From the NCBI GenBank assembly GCA_032173965.1, contig JAVUNC010000019.1, positions 12,449,234 to 12,513,233 of the forward strand: a stretch of DNA of 64,000 nt. The letters run 5' to 3'. Of this stretch, positions 41,301 through 56,300 are shown piece after piece. The position numbers and the translations under genes were made by a program. Origin of the DNA: Sitta carolinensis. Taxonomy: Eukaryota; Chordata; Aves; Passeriformes; Sittidae. Under the pieces are notes generated by a model. That model had not been told where the DNA came from. It saw only the letters and a list, made by a program, of their open reading frames with translations, and made no database searches. Position 1 is the stretch's first letter. Each line of letters opens with the position of its first letter.

Positions 41301-44300
41301 AAATCTGAAGGTGGAAAAAAAGTCTCCTTATGACTGCTGATACAGGCAAGTGAAAAGCCAGTGGAGACTGCCAGGCAGATGAACAGCTTTATCCTGGTGT
41401 TATTCATTAATTCCTTTTTTTTTTTTTTTTTTTTTTTATTTACTAGCAATATGGGCCTATCCACCTTGTACAACCAGACCAAGAGAACCATGGGGCTGCA
41501 ATGTGAAAGGGATTGGAACAGCCAAGCCTGGCTTAAAACAAAAACCTTCAAATAACAGTATTAAAAAAACAAATCTAAACTTCTAAAAAATTAGGTTCCC
41601 AACATAACAGTTCATAAGGTAGCTGTGAACTGCAGACTATCCTATGAGGACAGGAGATGCACAACTCAGCACCTTTGATCTCCCAGCCTTTGAGAACAAA
41701 TCAGAGGGAGTTCATAGCACATCAGAGCATAACTCTTTAATCAACTATCTCTGGGGAAAAAAACCCCATTTTTACAATATTCTCACATATGAAGGCAAAC
41801 AAACAAGATGAGTACAACTGAAATTACCAAACACACTAAGTTCAGCCTAAGATCTGTTTGCAAACAAAAATCATCATGTTACTACCCAAATTAGCCAATG
41901 TATTTCCCCCAAAGAAGTCATCTGAATTTTGTTCAATTATTTGTTTTGGCTGGTTTTATCAATAAGTTTTTTTGGCTTGAAAAATACTCTGCCCTAAATA
42001 GCAAATAACCACACCAATGCAGAATAGGATTTGGGGCCTAATTTATGGATTTTTTTTTAAAGGTAAGCACTACTACCTTCTCCATTACTTCACCTTGCTC
42101 TCTCAGAAAGAGGCAAGGATATTTTCCAACCTATTTTCATGTGCCTATGCTAGGTCTGTGTTAACATTAAAGCAAGAAATATTTTCTGTACCATTTGCAG
42201 GGAATTTGTTTAAACTGGCAAGTTCTTTGATACTTCTTTATGTGTTTACACCAAGAACTCAAGGGTTTTGCTTTGCAATGTGTTGGGAGGGAGAGGTTTT
42301 TAAGTGTGGTTTTGGAGTGCTTGTTTTGTTGTGGGTTTTTAATGAAATGTAGTGTTATCACACAACTCTATTATTTCAGAGAACCACACGTTAAGAGAAA
42401 GGAAAGCTCACAACAACGTTAATTTTTACAGAGAAAATAGGGAGCTTATGTTACCTACACCTTCCAAAAGTTATTCTGTAAAGACCTCTGTGCTTCAGGG
42501 AGCCCTTAAGTGTCTGCAAGCTCAGCTGCTCTAACTGAGAGACCATCAGCCACCAAAAAACTTCATCAGAGCTGTTCTTAATGACTAAAAAACTATTTGC
42601 AAGGGGTAGAGGAAATCTTGTCAGATACATTTGAAATGTTTGTCTTACCTGTTTAATTATATTCTTTGCAGTATTAATCATTTCATCTCCATATATTTCA
42701 TAAAAATTTAGCTTCCTTTGTTTTAGAAGTCCAAATACTAGAGATACAAGTCTCTCCTATCAAGAAAAAACATAATTAAAAAAAAGAAAACACACAGGAA
42801 AAATATCAAGGTGAAGACAAGAAATAATTTTAAGAAATTGCAAAGCAGTAAGAAAGTTCATGTATCAAACTGAACAGCTTTTAGGTCAATCCACGTCCTC
42901 CAGACTAATGCCAAGCTTTGCCTATACAAAAAAAGTTCCCACTGGCAAAACCAGCTGAAATCTTTCTCCCACTGCCCTTCATGCCAATTCCTCAATTGGG
43001 CTCATTCACAAGTGCTTAAACCTGTGGATATTTCTAACCATGAGTTTCCTGATCCTGAGCAAGACTGACACAAAGCACAGCCCGAGTGAGAGGCTGGCAC
43101 TCTGCAGCAGAGAGGGCAAGAAACCACAGGGCAGAAATGGGAGCACTGCACTGCTACTGCCAACCACTACACCTCATGAAATGGATTAAACAAGGCTGAA
43201 CAGGTCATAGGCTCCAGCAATTACTAAAGAGCCCTAAAGGCAAAATCCAGAAAAATCTTTTCTGGGTTAGAAAGCAACCACAATAGCTTAACCTTTGTAT
43301 GTTTATGATCTTCAGAGGAATGAGAAACATATACCTATATATATACTGTAAATGAAGCGTGCATTCAGGGCAAGCATATGCTTGGTATAAGCACCCACAA
43401 AAGCATGGGGAGACAGAATGAGAACAACATGCAAACATCAGCCTTCATTGCAAAACTAAAATTTTAAAAACGAGGCAATGAGAGTCCATGTTCTTTTCCC
43501 CTTACACTCATGAAGTGAACTCAGTATACATTTAATCAGAGTAAAGAGAACTGATTATTTTGAAAAAATAATGTGAACCTGGATTGCAGCTCAGAGTTTA
43601 ATTAGAATTATTTAATCACATCAGGCGCAAAAATAAATGGGCGGGGAGAGGTGTAGATGAGAAGATAAATAGTCAAAAATTATAGTGTTGCTACTAGGGG
43701 CCTGAGTGAATTAGTTGGTGCTAATTATGTATGTTAAAGATGCAAACATATTCATGAGACAGTTTATTTCAATAACAGACATACCTCTTCTAGAATTTGG
43801 CAATCATCTTCTAGGGGTCTATTTAAATCATTGCGAGCATAAGTTGAAAACTCTGCAATCATCATTTTATCTATCAGCTTTTCCAGTTCACAAAGCTGTG
43901 AGCCAAGATGCCTAAGAAAAACAGCCATTGAGATATGAGCTAAATAATCAACCTGAAAACGAATCATTAGTTCACAGTTGAAGAAAATAACCACCCAGGA
44001 GGAAATTTCCATGCAATCAACGCTGGCTTAATGGGAGGCTCCAATCTTTCACTCCTCAGAGCAGCGGAAATAATGCATTTTTCAGAGGCACTGTCACCTT
44101 ACACCAAAACATATGGGCTTGAATATTGATGGAGGATAAAATTTGGAAGTAGGGCTCTTTTTTTGTTTTTGTAAGGTGCCAAGTACCTCTCTGCCCAATG
44201 AGGTGAACCAGAACTAAGAATACTCAGCGCTTGTCAGTATAAAGGTGTTAAAAAAGAAGGAATACATCTTTTTTCTTGTTGAGTTCCTGAGATCATCCAT

Positions 44301-47300
44301 CCGTAAGTTCTTCTAATTCAAACATTTTAAATTTTGATCTGGTCAAAAGTGGTCACAGATTAAATTCACATGACAGGATGGCTTTCAGAGAACACACATG
44401 AGTTTTTAAATTTGTCATTTTTATACTACTCTAAATGAAAAATGTTTTTCCCACATATGGGAGATTTTAAACTATATTTTGCAGACTGTTGTCATACAGA
44501 ACCACAAGGGAATTTCTCACATCAGAAATGTGAACCACCCTTTAAAAGTGGGAACTTCAGAGATGTCAAACACTCCAGGCTTTTAAACTTCCACTAACAG
44601 CTGTGAACAAGTATCTGTAAAAATGAGACTGCCTTTTCTTTAATAAAACCAAACAAATACAGACATTGCAAATGTGAATTAAGAGGAGCTGTGATATTTT
44701 AGATAAGCTTAGATACAAAATGGGGTGGATGAACATGGCTTTCATTCAGTGCTGGTGTAGCTGGATCCTTTGCTGTCATAGCTTAGACTCCTGGTTCCTT
44801 CTCCTTGCCACATGGCCAGCACTGAGCTGAAGTCCATGAACCTTGCTGGATCGGAGCTGAACAGATTAATCTATTTATTTTAATTTCAAGATGACCAGGG
44901 ATGTACCTGCTTTTTATCAAATTGTTGTTTGATAATTCATTGGAATAGACAAAGCAGACATATTTCAAATATCTAATTTAAGCAGAAATAGCCTGTAAAA
45001 AATCCAAGTCAGTTGCATCATGAGCATTTCAGATCAAATACAACAGGAAAACACCCCAAAGATTATTGTAACTGGAGTTGCAAAACTGACTGCAGGACTA
45101 AGAGCCACAGCACAAAGCTCTTACTGAGGTAAGCATGAAGATGCTCCTTGGTACATTATTTCTGTACCTGTGCTGAACTGCACTGAAACACACCAAAACC
45201 TGCCCTCACACACTCCAGCTATGGAAACATCCAACAGCTCCCAGCACCTGCCCTCACCACTTTGACCAAGAGGTTCTAGCCGCTAGCAGCCACAAAAATC
45301 TCTCCAACCTGAAGCAATCAGGAACAAGTCAATTTAATTCACACTCCAGCAAAACACCCTGGTAATTATCTCTTAACAGGTACCACTCATGCATCAGATC
45401 CCTTAATGCATACTGAATATGACAACTCTACCGTGTAAAATGATGACTGCAGGGTAAAACTTCTTTTAAAATACACAAATAAGAACTATTTTTCCATGTA
45501 TCTGTGTTTTACTGTATAAAATACTACAAAAGTGTGGCTTACCAGCATACCTGTGGGAGGGAAAAAAAAAAAAAAAACAACAAAAACAAACAAACAAAAA
45601 CCCCCAAGCCCCTCCACAAACAAACAAAATCACTGTATCTCTACCACCCCAACAAGGACTGTGAAAACGATGCAGAAAATGTTTCCACAGATTTTTACAT
45701 TAGTTAACACAAGCTTCTTTTTGTAAAATTAAAAAGGTGAACTTGAAAAGGTTAGAGCCCTAAAACTTTAATTCTATCCTAGAGTAGTAGCAAGCAGTTA
45801 CAACTGATATATGATTAGTGACATTAACCCAGACTAAAAACACCAATGTATTACTTCATGCAACCTTTATTTTTTTCATTTTTTGCTACAACTAGGAACA
45901 AACTACATTTTTCTCTGCATACAGTAGGACAAGAGAAGAATTAATTGATGATTTGAGTGGTTTTCTTACTGCTTTATATTGAATGATTCTGACATGACTC
46001 AATGGAAAGCACCAAATTCTACTGTTGCCATGGCAACAATAAAACAAGATGTTGGGGGTTTTTTTAATCAGATATTTAGTAAAAAAAAGTAATTATTTAG
46101 AAAATGTGTTATTGCTTTAGAAGTTTCTTGTTAAAACAAACTGAGTATTTAACTCACTTGACAACAGCATCATTCTTGCTCGGAATAAAGCAAGATCCTT
46201 TCGGTATTTCTTGGTTAAAGCTGAAGAATATGTGCTTGCCACAAACTTAGATTTTTAATTTTTTTTTTTACTTTTAGAAACACAACATTCTACTGAGAAG
46301 TTTTATCAAGACTTCTATCTTTCCACTGCACATTGTTTCTTCACACAAGCCATATACATGTGCCATTGTGAGATCTGGAAACTGTGCTAGGCTTCTCAAC
46401 TGTGCTTGTGTTTCTGGTGGGGTACATGACTTAGGTAGCCCTTAACTCACCTCTGTGAGCCTTTACTGTCCAAAGCAGAGAGGACATTTCTCACTCACAT
46501 CACTGTCTGTAACTACCAAAACAACCAGCTAAGATTTACTCATAGAAATTATTCTTTGCAGACAAGATGATTATCTACCTGCAAATATGTTCCACACCTG
46601 AGGGCAATTTTGAAACAATGGCACATTCTTGGGATATCATGTCAATGGACCACAATGACAAGAGAATAGCACTCTCTGCTGACAGAGCACACAGGCTACC
46701 CAGCTGCAAAACAGCTAATTCTGAGTGATGCTGTCACTGAGCCATGCTGTAGAACCGCCCTGACTTCTCACCAAGGTCAAGACACAGGTGACTCAGTCAA
46801 GGGCTGCACACCAGAACCAAGTGGTTGATAGCAAGAGCACTGAGGAGGACAAACTGCACTGAGGTGTCTGAAGAGAGACAAGTTACACTTTTTAGATGGT
46901 CTGTTTCTAGGTTTTTTAACAAAACACTTATAGCAACTTTATCCAAATAATTTATTAGCTCTTTTAGTATTTTTTTCATTTTTATTATTTTTTCTAGTGT
47001 TTTTTTCCTGAGATCTTATCTACATAAAATTTGAGTGTTTTTCCAAACTAGCTAGAAGGGGTGTTAGGAATTCGACAGAAGAGAAGAACAGTAACTATAT
47101 AAAGTTCTGAACATCCATGTTGCAGTTACTGAGCAGCAACCACACTTCCATTATGCAAGCTGTGGACCACTTGGCTGCAGGAACCACATAACCTCTAAAC
47201 AAACCACCCCACACCCAGCATAAACTTAGAAAACTTAGCATACAGCTCCTCAGCTGGCTGATGCAAGCCTTGGAACTGATTTAACCACACACTGCTTCTG

Positions 47301-50300
47301 CCAGCATCATGCTACTCTGGCAGCTTTGCACGCACCACTCTTAAACTATCTATATCTTATGATAGCTGATTTTATATCAAACTAGAGGGATTCTACTGCA
47401 TTAGCACTCCTGAATGTTCCTTTTAACTCCAGCCCAGGTAAGCCATTAGAGACAGGGGCCCAAGGACCCATCCCTGCTGCCTGCAGGAGGATTGCAGACC
47501 CCCATGTGGAAAACAACTCTCAGCTCCAAGCCATGCAAGATTAAAGTCCAGCCACAGCTTTGCTCTCATCTCTGCACCCCTAAAACATCTGTAAATCAGA
47601 AGAGAGGACAAAGAATTTAGATGTCAAAAGTTCATCCCACTGCCAAAAAAACCCCAAACCATCTCTGGCAAAGGCATTAGTCACACTGCTTATACCACAC
47701 TTACATTTTATACCTTCGGTACTACTTCCTCTAAGAATGAATGAACGAAAAAAGGTAGAATAAATCCCTTCAGCCAACATAATGTGCTCAACACATTCCA
47801 GCTCAGCTTGCACTTTATGTATCTCCTACATGGTTACCTACCGGAAACTGTGAATACCTTGAAGCTCTTGCTGTAACACTTCTTGTGTTGTTGCTATTAA
47901 GTCCAAAGCTCCAACATACTCCGAAGTGGAGAGCAGCAACTGTACTGTGGGCTGTGTTTGGTGTACAGTAGCCATTAACTTCAGTTTATTGTATGCTTTT
48001 ATACAGTTATTTCTGGTGAGTGACAGTCTTAAAACTTGAAGTGATCCTTCACACATTACTTTATCAATTTTAGAGATTTTCTCTCTAAGCAATTTTACAG
48101 CCTGGGAGGTTTTCCTGAGGTAGTCCTGCAACTCATGCTGGGAGGTCATTGCATGAAAAAATGCTTCTGAGCGGAGAGAAATCTGATGAGCAATATTGAC
48201 TTCCACGATGTCCAGATAATGGCTCAGCTGGGAAGAGGAGGGAAGAGGAAAAACCAACATTACTGTTAGGACCTGGAAGCTTTATCACCATGCAAATATA
48301 CTTTCAGAGTATTTCTCTCGTTGTATCACAAGGAAATTTTGCCAATAAAAGTTAAATCCCTTTGTTGTTGTGGTTTAATAATTTATTATTATATTAACTC
48401 AAAATCACTGTGGGAAGGCTGACTTGATGCCATTCCTGCTTGAAAATAAAGTTAGAAAAGCAAATAAATCTAAAATACCCCAAGTTTTGTACCACATGGT
48501 TGCACACTGCCACAGAATATGGACAATAACCAGGAGACAGCTCAGGATACTGGCTTGCAAGCAATAGTATATACATGCAGATATGCTATGAAATTTGGGT
48601 CACTGAAGCTTCTAAAGGTGCAGCCTCTATACTTGATGATGCACCACTGGAATGGCTCTGCTTATTTAAAAAGCTGTAGTACCTCCTTTGTAGAAAAATC
48701 TCCAGGGTATCTCTGGCTGCAGCTGTACTTTTGCCAACGAGCTGGAATTAATACTAAGCCTATTTCCTGTGTGCTAGCACTATGGGATTCCCAGAGACAT
48801 AGTACACCTAATGTTCAGAACCTGAAATTCAAATTCTCTATGTCCAACAGTTACCAAATCACTGTGTTGGCCTGATTCTTTGACTGTAAAAGCTCTGTGT
48901 TCTGGCTTATGCTGAATATGCAAACTCAAAGGACTGAGGCTTTAGGATGCTCATCTGAATGTTAATAGTCAGATGACCTGGTTTCCCAGAGGTGCCAAGA
49001 ATTCAAACCTCCTGCTGAATTCCATAAGGCCAACCAGAGATGGAAAGGAAATCAGCTGGAGAGTGTTTCCTTCTTGGAGTTATTTTCATACTGCTTCTTA
49101 TGAATACACTAGGGATTTATACAATATGCAAACCTACCTTTTTTGTTCACATTTAATTTAATCAGAAGCATCCTCCACTAACCAGCTGTGAAACACCTAG
49201 CCACAGGGAAAGCCAGAAAGATTCTGACACAGGGATCAGAGAATGGGCTATTACAAACAATTATGTGATTATACCAACCAAATGCCCCAGGTCCCTTCAC
49301 TATGCTAAACAAGGTAGAACAAACAGAGCAAACAGCTGCCTCAAAGAGCTTACAGTCCCAATAAAGGGCAACACATGGGAGGAGGTAAAGAAGAAAACAT
49401 GAGGAAATTTTTGAAATAGATCAAAAGCAGTCCAAAAGGCTGTAAGCGTATCTGCTCAAGGCAAGGTTTCAAAATCCTGTTGAAAAACGGTGCCTGGAGC
49501 TAGGGCCAATTATGGCAGCAGAGTGTATATTTACATGTGGTAAGTGTAAATCTCATGCAGTTCAGAGGCTTCAAAAAACAAAACAAAAAATCTGGGCTCA
49601 TTTCAGTCATATGGAGCAGTGTTTTCACTCCTGTACATCAGTGAGGGCTTTGGGTCTGCTTCAACACAAGTCCCTTCTCAGTGTCTGCCCTGCGGCTGCC
49701 AGGCACATTTTGGCAAGTTCACAGCATATGCCAGACATTACTTTTTCATCTTCAGAGAGCAACTGCCCCAAAAAACTCCAAAGAAGCCTTCCTCCAATTT
49801 CAGGTGTGGAGGACAACCTAACAAACCTTTGAGGCAGCCTCCAGCAGAGCCTGTTTCTTCTTCCTGAGTTGGCAGGAGAGCAAGAAGACTAATTCCCAGA
49901 AATTCGGAAACATCTTCCACACAATGTCATGTTATTTTTTCCTAATGTACCTCACAGACTCCAAAATTACTCAGATTTTCTGAAAGAATTTTATGGGTAT
50001 TTGTACTGTAAAGATGACTCATTATGAGATTTTCTAAAGTATGACTGCATAACTAGCAAAAAAAGATAAAAACTACCAATAAGAGACTTCTGTTTTCAGT
50101 ATGAAAGAAACAGCTCTGCTTTCATGTTCTTCTTTGTGAAATGCAAACACAGATCAGTGCAGACAACAACAAAAGAACAATCTCCTAAAACACAAACACC
50201 ATAAGATTTAGTATTGCTTTTCAGCATAGAAACCACAGTGCCTTGAATCTGAAATTTTCCTGAGATGCTGGAAAATAACGGTCTTACACAGTGTACAACC

Positions 50301-53300
50301 TGTGCAATCCAGCTTTCCTTTCTCTAGGAACTGCTCTTCCTCCCTAAGAAAACTACTCCACACCTCTGAAGTTCTCAATATATAGCTGCTTCAGTAAGTT
50401 ACAGCTGTCATGAAGAGCCAGCAGTTGCATCATATATACATTCTTTTTTTCCAGATGTGATAGATTTACTCAGCAGGGAAAAGAGTTCTCTTTCAGTAGG
50501 AGTCTTCCTGCATAATTTATTAACAATCTGCAGCCTGATGCAAAACAAGAGACAGCAAAGCCCACAGTGATGCCTCAAAAAACACTACACAGCAGGAGTC
50601 ATGGAGTTCTCCCTTGCAGCATCCACCAACACTGATTAACCACAACTTGTGTCAAAGTTGTACCTTTTCTTGAAGTAACTTGGAGGAAGCTGCATCACGA
50701 TTTCCTTTTCCACCAGCGGTACTAAAATGAGACCATGGTAAAACGGCATTAAACGTTAAGGAATCTTCCAAGGCAAAATCTGGTTTCATAAAAATCTGAA
50801 ACAGAAAAACAAAAGAAATAAATGTGCCTCACTCACCCCTATATTTTTTGCCCCAGTTAAACACATCTCCTGTCTCATTAAGCTAACAGAGACCTTATTT
50901 GTTGATTATTTCAAAATCCAGATTTTCATTCATCCAGGAAAACAAATTCATTCCACACCTTACAACAAATGTATTTTAAAATGCACTTGTGTGATCTGAC
51001 AAAGTCTTATCCTCCTGAAACTGAAGTCACAGCTCCAAAATTACTTATGTATGTATTCAACCACCTAAACACCCTGAGTGTCCAAACGTAGGCAGCTTGG
51101 AAGTGCAGGTAGGCCCTCTCAAGGATCTGCACAAAGCTTCCTCACTAACGACTGCATCCTGGTGCTGATCTGCTCATTCCTGAGGCCACAGCTCCTACAA
51201 GGCTGATGATCCAGCCAGCTGTCAGGGTGCAGCAAGTGTTCCCTGGCAGGGAGCAGAGCCTCAAGCCGACATCCTTTAGGCAGGATGCAGCAACCATGCT
51301 CGGCACAGGAACAGTCAGTAACATGTAACACTAACCACACAAATGGAGAACTATTAAATTAAAATTCTCTCTGATAACATTACTTATACTTGACAAAAGT
51401 ATAAATAATAACCTTGAGCTTATCATCTTCCTTTTATTTATGAAGTGTAATTTTTAAAGGTTCAACAGATTTCAGCATCACACCACACTCAGGTCACAGC
51501 CTACATGACTGGCACAGAGATGCTGACCCATATTAATACTCTGACTTCTTACTGTACCTATAAAAAAATTATTCCGACTCAAATAGAATCTGGAGCTGTT
51601 GTCTTTTGCCAACCTGGCACAAAATCCCACATCATGTATGCACCACATCATATATGCAAGAGAGCTCTGATCAAGGCTTCAAGTAGTTAAACCTAATGCT
51701 GAGTTGTACACTAGACAATATTCAAGCTTTTCTCAAACTCTTCAGTTTTCTCTTCCTCCTAGACTGGCTAATTCTGCTCAGCTCTGAGGTCTTAACTTCA
51801 TTTATTTGAAGATGAAAACAATAATGGTATTTGTATTATACTTCAAGAGAAAAACTTGGACCATGGAAACAAGAACAAAAATTAAATGACAACGCAAATC
51901 ATCCTTCGTCTTTAAATTCTGAGTGCTACAGACCCTCTTGAGAATCAACCCAAGTCATCAGCAAGGACAAAACTTCTACAAAGAACCGAGTACATGCATA
52001 TATCCAACACCTCATGTGAGAAAGCCTTACAACAGCTCAGAGTGCAAAAAAGGCATACCTTAGGTACTTGTTCCAGATCTGTCCTGGATTTATCTAAAAT
52101 TAAACAAAACACAACTAAGTCATTCATGAGCGGACAATGGGAAACAATTCCCTTGAATAACTGAATCCCTTGAGGGAAGTTTTCAAGACAACGATATCAT
52201 GTTCCTCACAGAGGGGGAACAGGCTTACAAACTGAAATGAAACTTCCTGACTGAACATCAGGAGAACCTTGATGACATGAGGACAATCAAGCATTGGAGC
52301 AGGCTGCCCAGAGGGGCTGGGTACTTTGGAGATTTTCTGGATATATATTTGTAGATATTTTCTGTATATATATTTGTAGATATTTTTATTTTTCTTCCTA
52401 AAGTTTTGAATGGCTTGGCCTGACCTCACAGCTGAACTGGCTTTGAGATGGCAGTTGCAGTAAAGGCCTTCTGAAGTCTCTGCCAATCTGAAATATTCTG
52501 ATTCCTTCAAGTGCTCTTTTGTCCTTTGCAGTTCAGGTCTCATGCTCAGACTACTCAAAGGAGCTTGCTTTGGCAGTGTCAGCGTTAGTCATACAAAGCA
52601 ATCCACTAAGCACTTCTCATTCTTTAGTGCACTGGCAAGGGCCAGTAAAACGTCCTTTTAACATCACCCCAGTTTTAATGCTTTGGACTGAAGCTGCCCA
52701 TATAATCACTTGTGCACAGCACTTGGAGACTGGATGCACAAAGACTGGCAAGAAGGATGAAGAAGGGCTCGGGCCAGAGTCCCAAGCACTGAGCAAGCAG
52801 CACAGAAGCACTAATTCCCATGGAGTATGCTGACCTGACAGTTGCAGAGGGTGAGAGAGTTGAGCTGGAAAAGTTAATTCATTATATCCAGCAGAACTTG
52901 AAGAAAAGCAAATTCAGACTTTCGAGGTTCAGCCAAATTCCCCTGTCCTACCCTCACTCATTACTTTAGTAGGCATTATAAAGAGGGGGCACACTGGAGG
53001 ACAAAAAAGTTAAGGAAATTAGAAGGAACAACTCCATATCTCTGCTGGACAGTCTGCTCAGCCCTGACAAACATGGGAAGTGCTACCTCAGCATCAGCTC
53101 CCACACTGCTCTCTTTGGTTTTTACTTCATTTGTTTCTTACTTTATTTGTATCAAATTACAAAAGGCAACCTAGGAATCATCCTGCTGTCCTCAGCCTTT
53201 AGACAGACCAATTCTTACAGGAGTGAAAGGCCAAGTCTTGTGGGATGGAGTTAGAGGAAAACAGGAAACAGTAACAACAGAATTTATAGAAAGTCACAAG

Positions 53301-56300
53301 CTTCAGTTTACCAAATGATGCTTCTACTAGGAACTGTCCAGCTCCAAGGAGCTCCCAGTTACTTTGGTGACAGTAATGTTCTCTTTTTAAAAACACTCAG
53401 GCTCTCTTAAAATGATTGAGCTAAGACTGAAGAAGGCACTTTGAGGCAGCATAGACAGACTTATTCTGGAACAGCTATTCCAAAGTAACACCAATACAGA
53501 GAAACCCCACAGAAGGGCTTCCTTTCACACAGAAGAGGAGAAATAAAGTCAACTGAAACAATCTGATCAGGAGTAAACTACTGAATCCTTTTTGCTGTAT
53601 TACCTGTAGACATTGATATAGGTAAGAATTATCAAACAATGATTGATAAATGAATCCTTTTATGCTAACATTTTTGAAAAGGTAAATTAAAATTAATAAG
53701 AACTTTCTCCAAGTTACGAGTGTTTCTATTCCTTTTACTTATCTTTTTTTAATTTTTTTTATTTTCCCTCTTGCCTTCCTTCTAGTCTAGTTTCCTATTA
53801 GTTCCTGAAATTCAGCCTTCATGTGCAAGTTTGAGCTCCCCAGCCCAAGGCAGACTTAGACATACTGGAGTGAATCATGTCAAGAGCCAGAAACATGAGT
53901 AAGAAACAAGGAGGAGAGACTGTTTAGACTGGAAAAGCCCTGGGGAGGTCAATGAGCTCAAAGATCTGCTGAGGGGGTACAAAGAACACAAAGCTGGTTT
54001 TTCCTCAGTGGTGCCCAGTGCTAGGACAGGAAGCAATGGGCAGAAACTGATATATGAAAGATTTCATTTGAACATAAGGAAATATTTTTATTGCGGAGGT
54101 GGTAAAACACTGAAACAGGCTGCCCAGATTGTGTAATTTCCATCCATGAGATTCACAACACAACTGGACTTTGTACTCCCATAGGTGGCCTGGCTTGAGC
54201 AGATGGCCTAGACTAGATCATCTTGAGGTATAATTTCCCACCTCAGCCATGACATGACTCTCATGGCAGAGATACAAGAATGGCACTGCAGCGCATCATG
54301 GCCAAGCCAACAGGTGATACAAATTCGATGCAACAGTTTCAATGGATCTTAAAATAAAAAGCAGTTAAAGAAAACACTGCCAGGGCCACAATGACCCGCC
54401 ACAAATCCAAACATGCAAAGAAAATATTTAAAAGCAGGTATCACTAATGTTCTGACCTATAAAATGTCAGCAGTGGTCATGAACACTTCTAAGTCTACCA
54501 TATCTGAGTTTTCAATTATTGTTTCAAAGAAATCATCAGCTATTATTGTACATGAAGATCTCAAGCAAGTAACAGAGACAATTAGTACATTATAGAGCCA
54601 ATGATGAGTAACAGTCATAACACTTGCTACTGATGTTATAACATACTGACACAAAAAGACTCTACTTTTTAATGACTGGAATGAAGGAGGCTTTGACTGT
54701 ACCGTGAGTGTGTAATAGTGTCCTGTCAAAGGTATCTTTAGGAGTACAAATATTCTTGCACCTTTCGTGAACCTTCTCTCTCTGTAGAAGAGAAAACATA
54801 TTAAAAAATTATTCTGAAGCTTAAAACCCAGAATTTTTGCATTTGAAGCAAAACATTCAATGAAACACAACTAAATTATGAAAAATAATTCTGGCAAGTT
54901 CACAGTATTTTCTTCCTCTTATAAGCTAAGACAGTTTGTCCAGGTGAAAGGTACCAAAAACTTCAACCTATAGTAGATGAGCTGTTTTTTTCCTGTATCT
55001 TTACATCTCAAGAGAAATTAACACAAAAGTTATTGAAGAGGTGTAGTAATTTCTGTACCTAATGATATACAATCATAGAACAATTGTAATTACATATACA
55101 AAGACTTATTTACTGACTAACCCAGAAATCACACACACAAAGAATCCATTTTCATTACTAAATCAAAGTGGATGAAAGTAGAAATTACTTGTACATATTA
55201 CTAATGAGTACCTTGCTGAAACCACATATCTTGTTTCATCATGCTGAGCTTCGTATTTTAAACACCACCAGAGACTACGGTGGTGAGAAATTGTTTCTAA
55301 AGAACACCAATGTTAACGGGATTTCTGCTAGAATCTACATCACAGCTCAGTTCCAAAACTTCTTTCATTTAGCAGTACTAATGTATGAAGAACTAATTTT
55401 AAAGGATGAAATCTTAAAACATTTTACATGCTGAATATTTGAGTTAAAGGCAACAGTTCAGTTGTAGTTCAGTTATACACAATTCCCTTCCACAGTCTTT
55501 AACTATAATTACACAAATAACACTTCCTGCAGCTAATTCTGAACCAGCAAAAAAAAAAAATAAAATAAGGAAGTTACAAACCAAGGAAGCAGAAAACAGC
55601 AGGAGACTTCTACATGTTCTTTCAGTTAAAAAAAAAAAAAAAAGAATACTACATACTTACTGACACTTGTATTTTTAAGAGATTGTAGAAGTCTCCTACT
55701 GGTCCTGGTGTCCTTAGATGTAGCTTACACTTCCTGTTACAAAAGAAATCATCAAGGTAATAGGCCTCTTTATAGTTTAAGAAGTTCATGTATAAATGTT
55801 TCAATGCTTAGAGTGAAGACTCTTAGAAAATATCTCCAACCCTTGCAGCATGTAGCCATTTGATCCAAAGGTCTGAGAATGCTATGTTGCATTGTAGAGC
55901 CCAATCCTTAAACAATCCATACAGGAAAAAAAGGATTAACAACCAGAAAGAATAAATATGAACTACAAGCCCTGGTGCAGAGCTCAGTACTCAGAAGTTA
56001 AAAATAACATGAAAATGCCTCAGGTCAATTCAGTGAGCATTTTCCACACCATGAGTTCTGATATTATGGAACCAGAAATGTCTAATGAAAACCCAACCAG
56101 CACTGAAAAAACAAATTAATTATCAGCTAACTGCAGGATGGGATACTAGCCAGGATAATCTAATTAGAAGGATCTCTTTCTGGTCCCTAGGACTATGTGC
56201 ACCTAACTGGGGGTTCTTACCGGAGTGATTTCCTGTTGGTATAATGCAAAATGTTCCTTGGTGATCTGTGGGAGGTAGAATGAAGGCGTGACTTCAGTGT

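Larger units (their letters stand above)
38767..43784 (-). other. VPS54: VPS54 introns either side of exons 40272-40327 and 42649-42756
   Basis: The rightmost positions are intron 42757-43784, then 40328-42648 and 38767-40271 to the left. They hold a CR1 fragment (39530-39880), long A/T runs at 40238 and 41416, and otherwise unassigned AT-rich sequence. Confidence 0.55.
52094..54702 (-). other. VPS54: VPS54 intron (2.6 kb) with two old CR1 remnants
   Basis: CR1 remnants at 52190-52505 and 53905-54235 make up about a quarter of it. The rest is unassigned. Confidence 0.6.

Noticed and set aside
54457..54870. 137-codon open stretch on the - strand over VPS54 exon 54703-54781
   Set aside because: It reads the exon in the wrong frame. 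The correct frame gives [10 protein letters not shown] and joins neighbouring exons.
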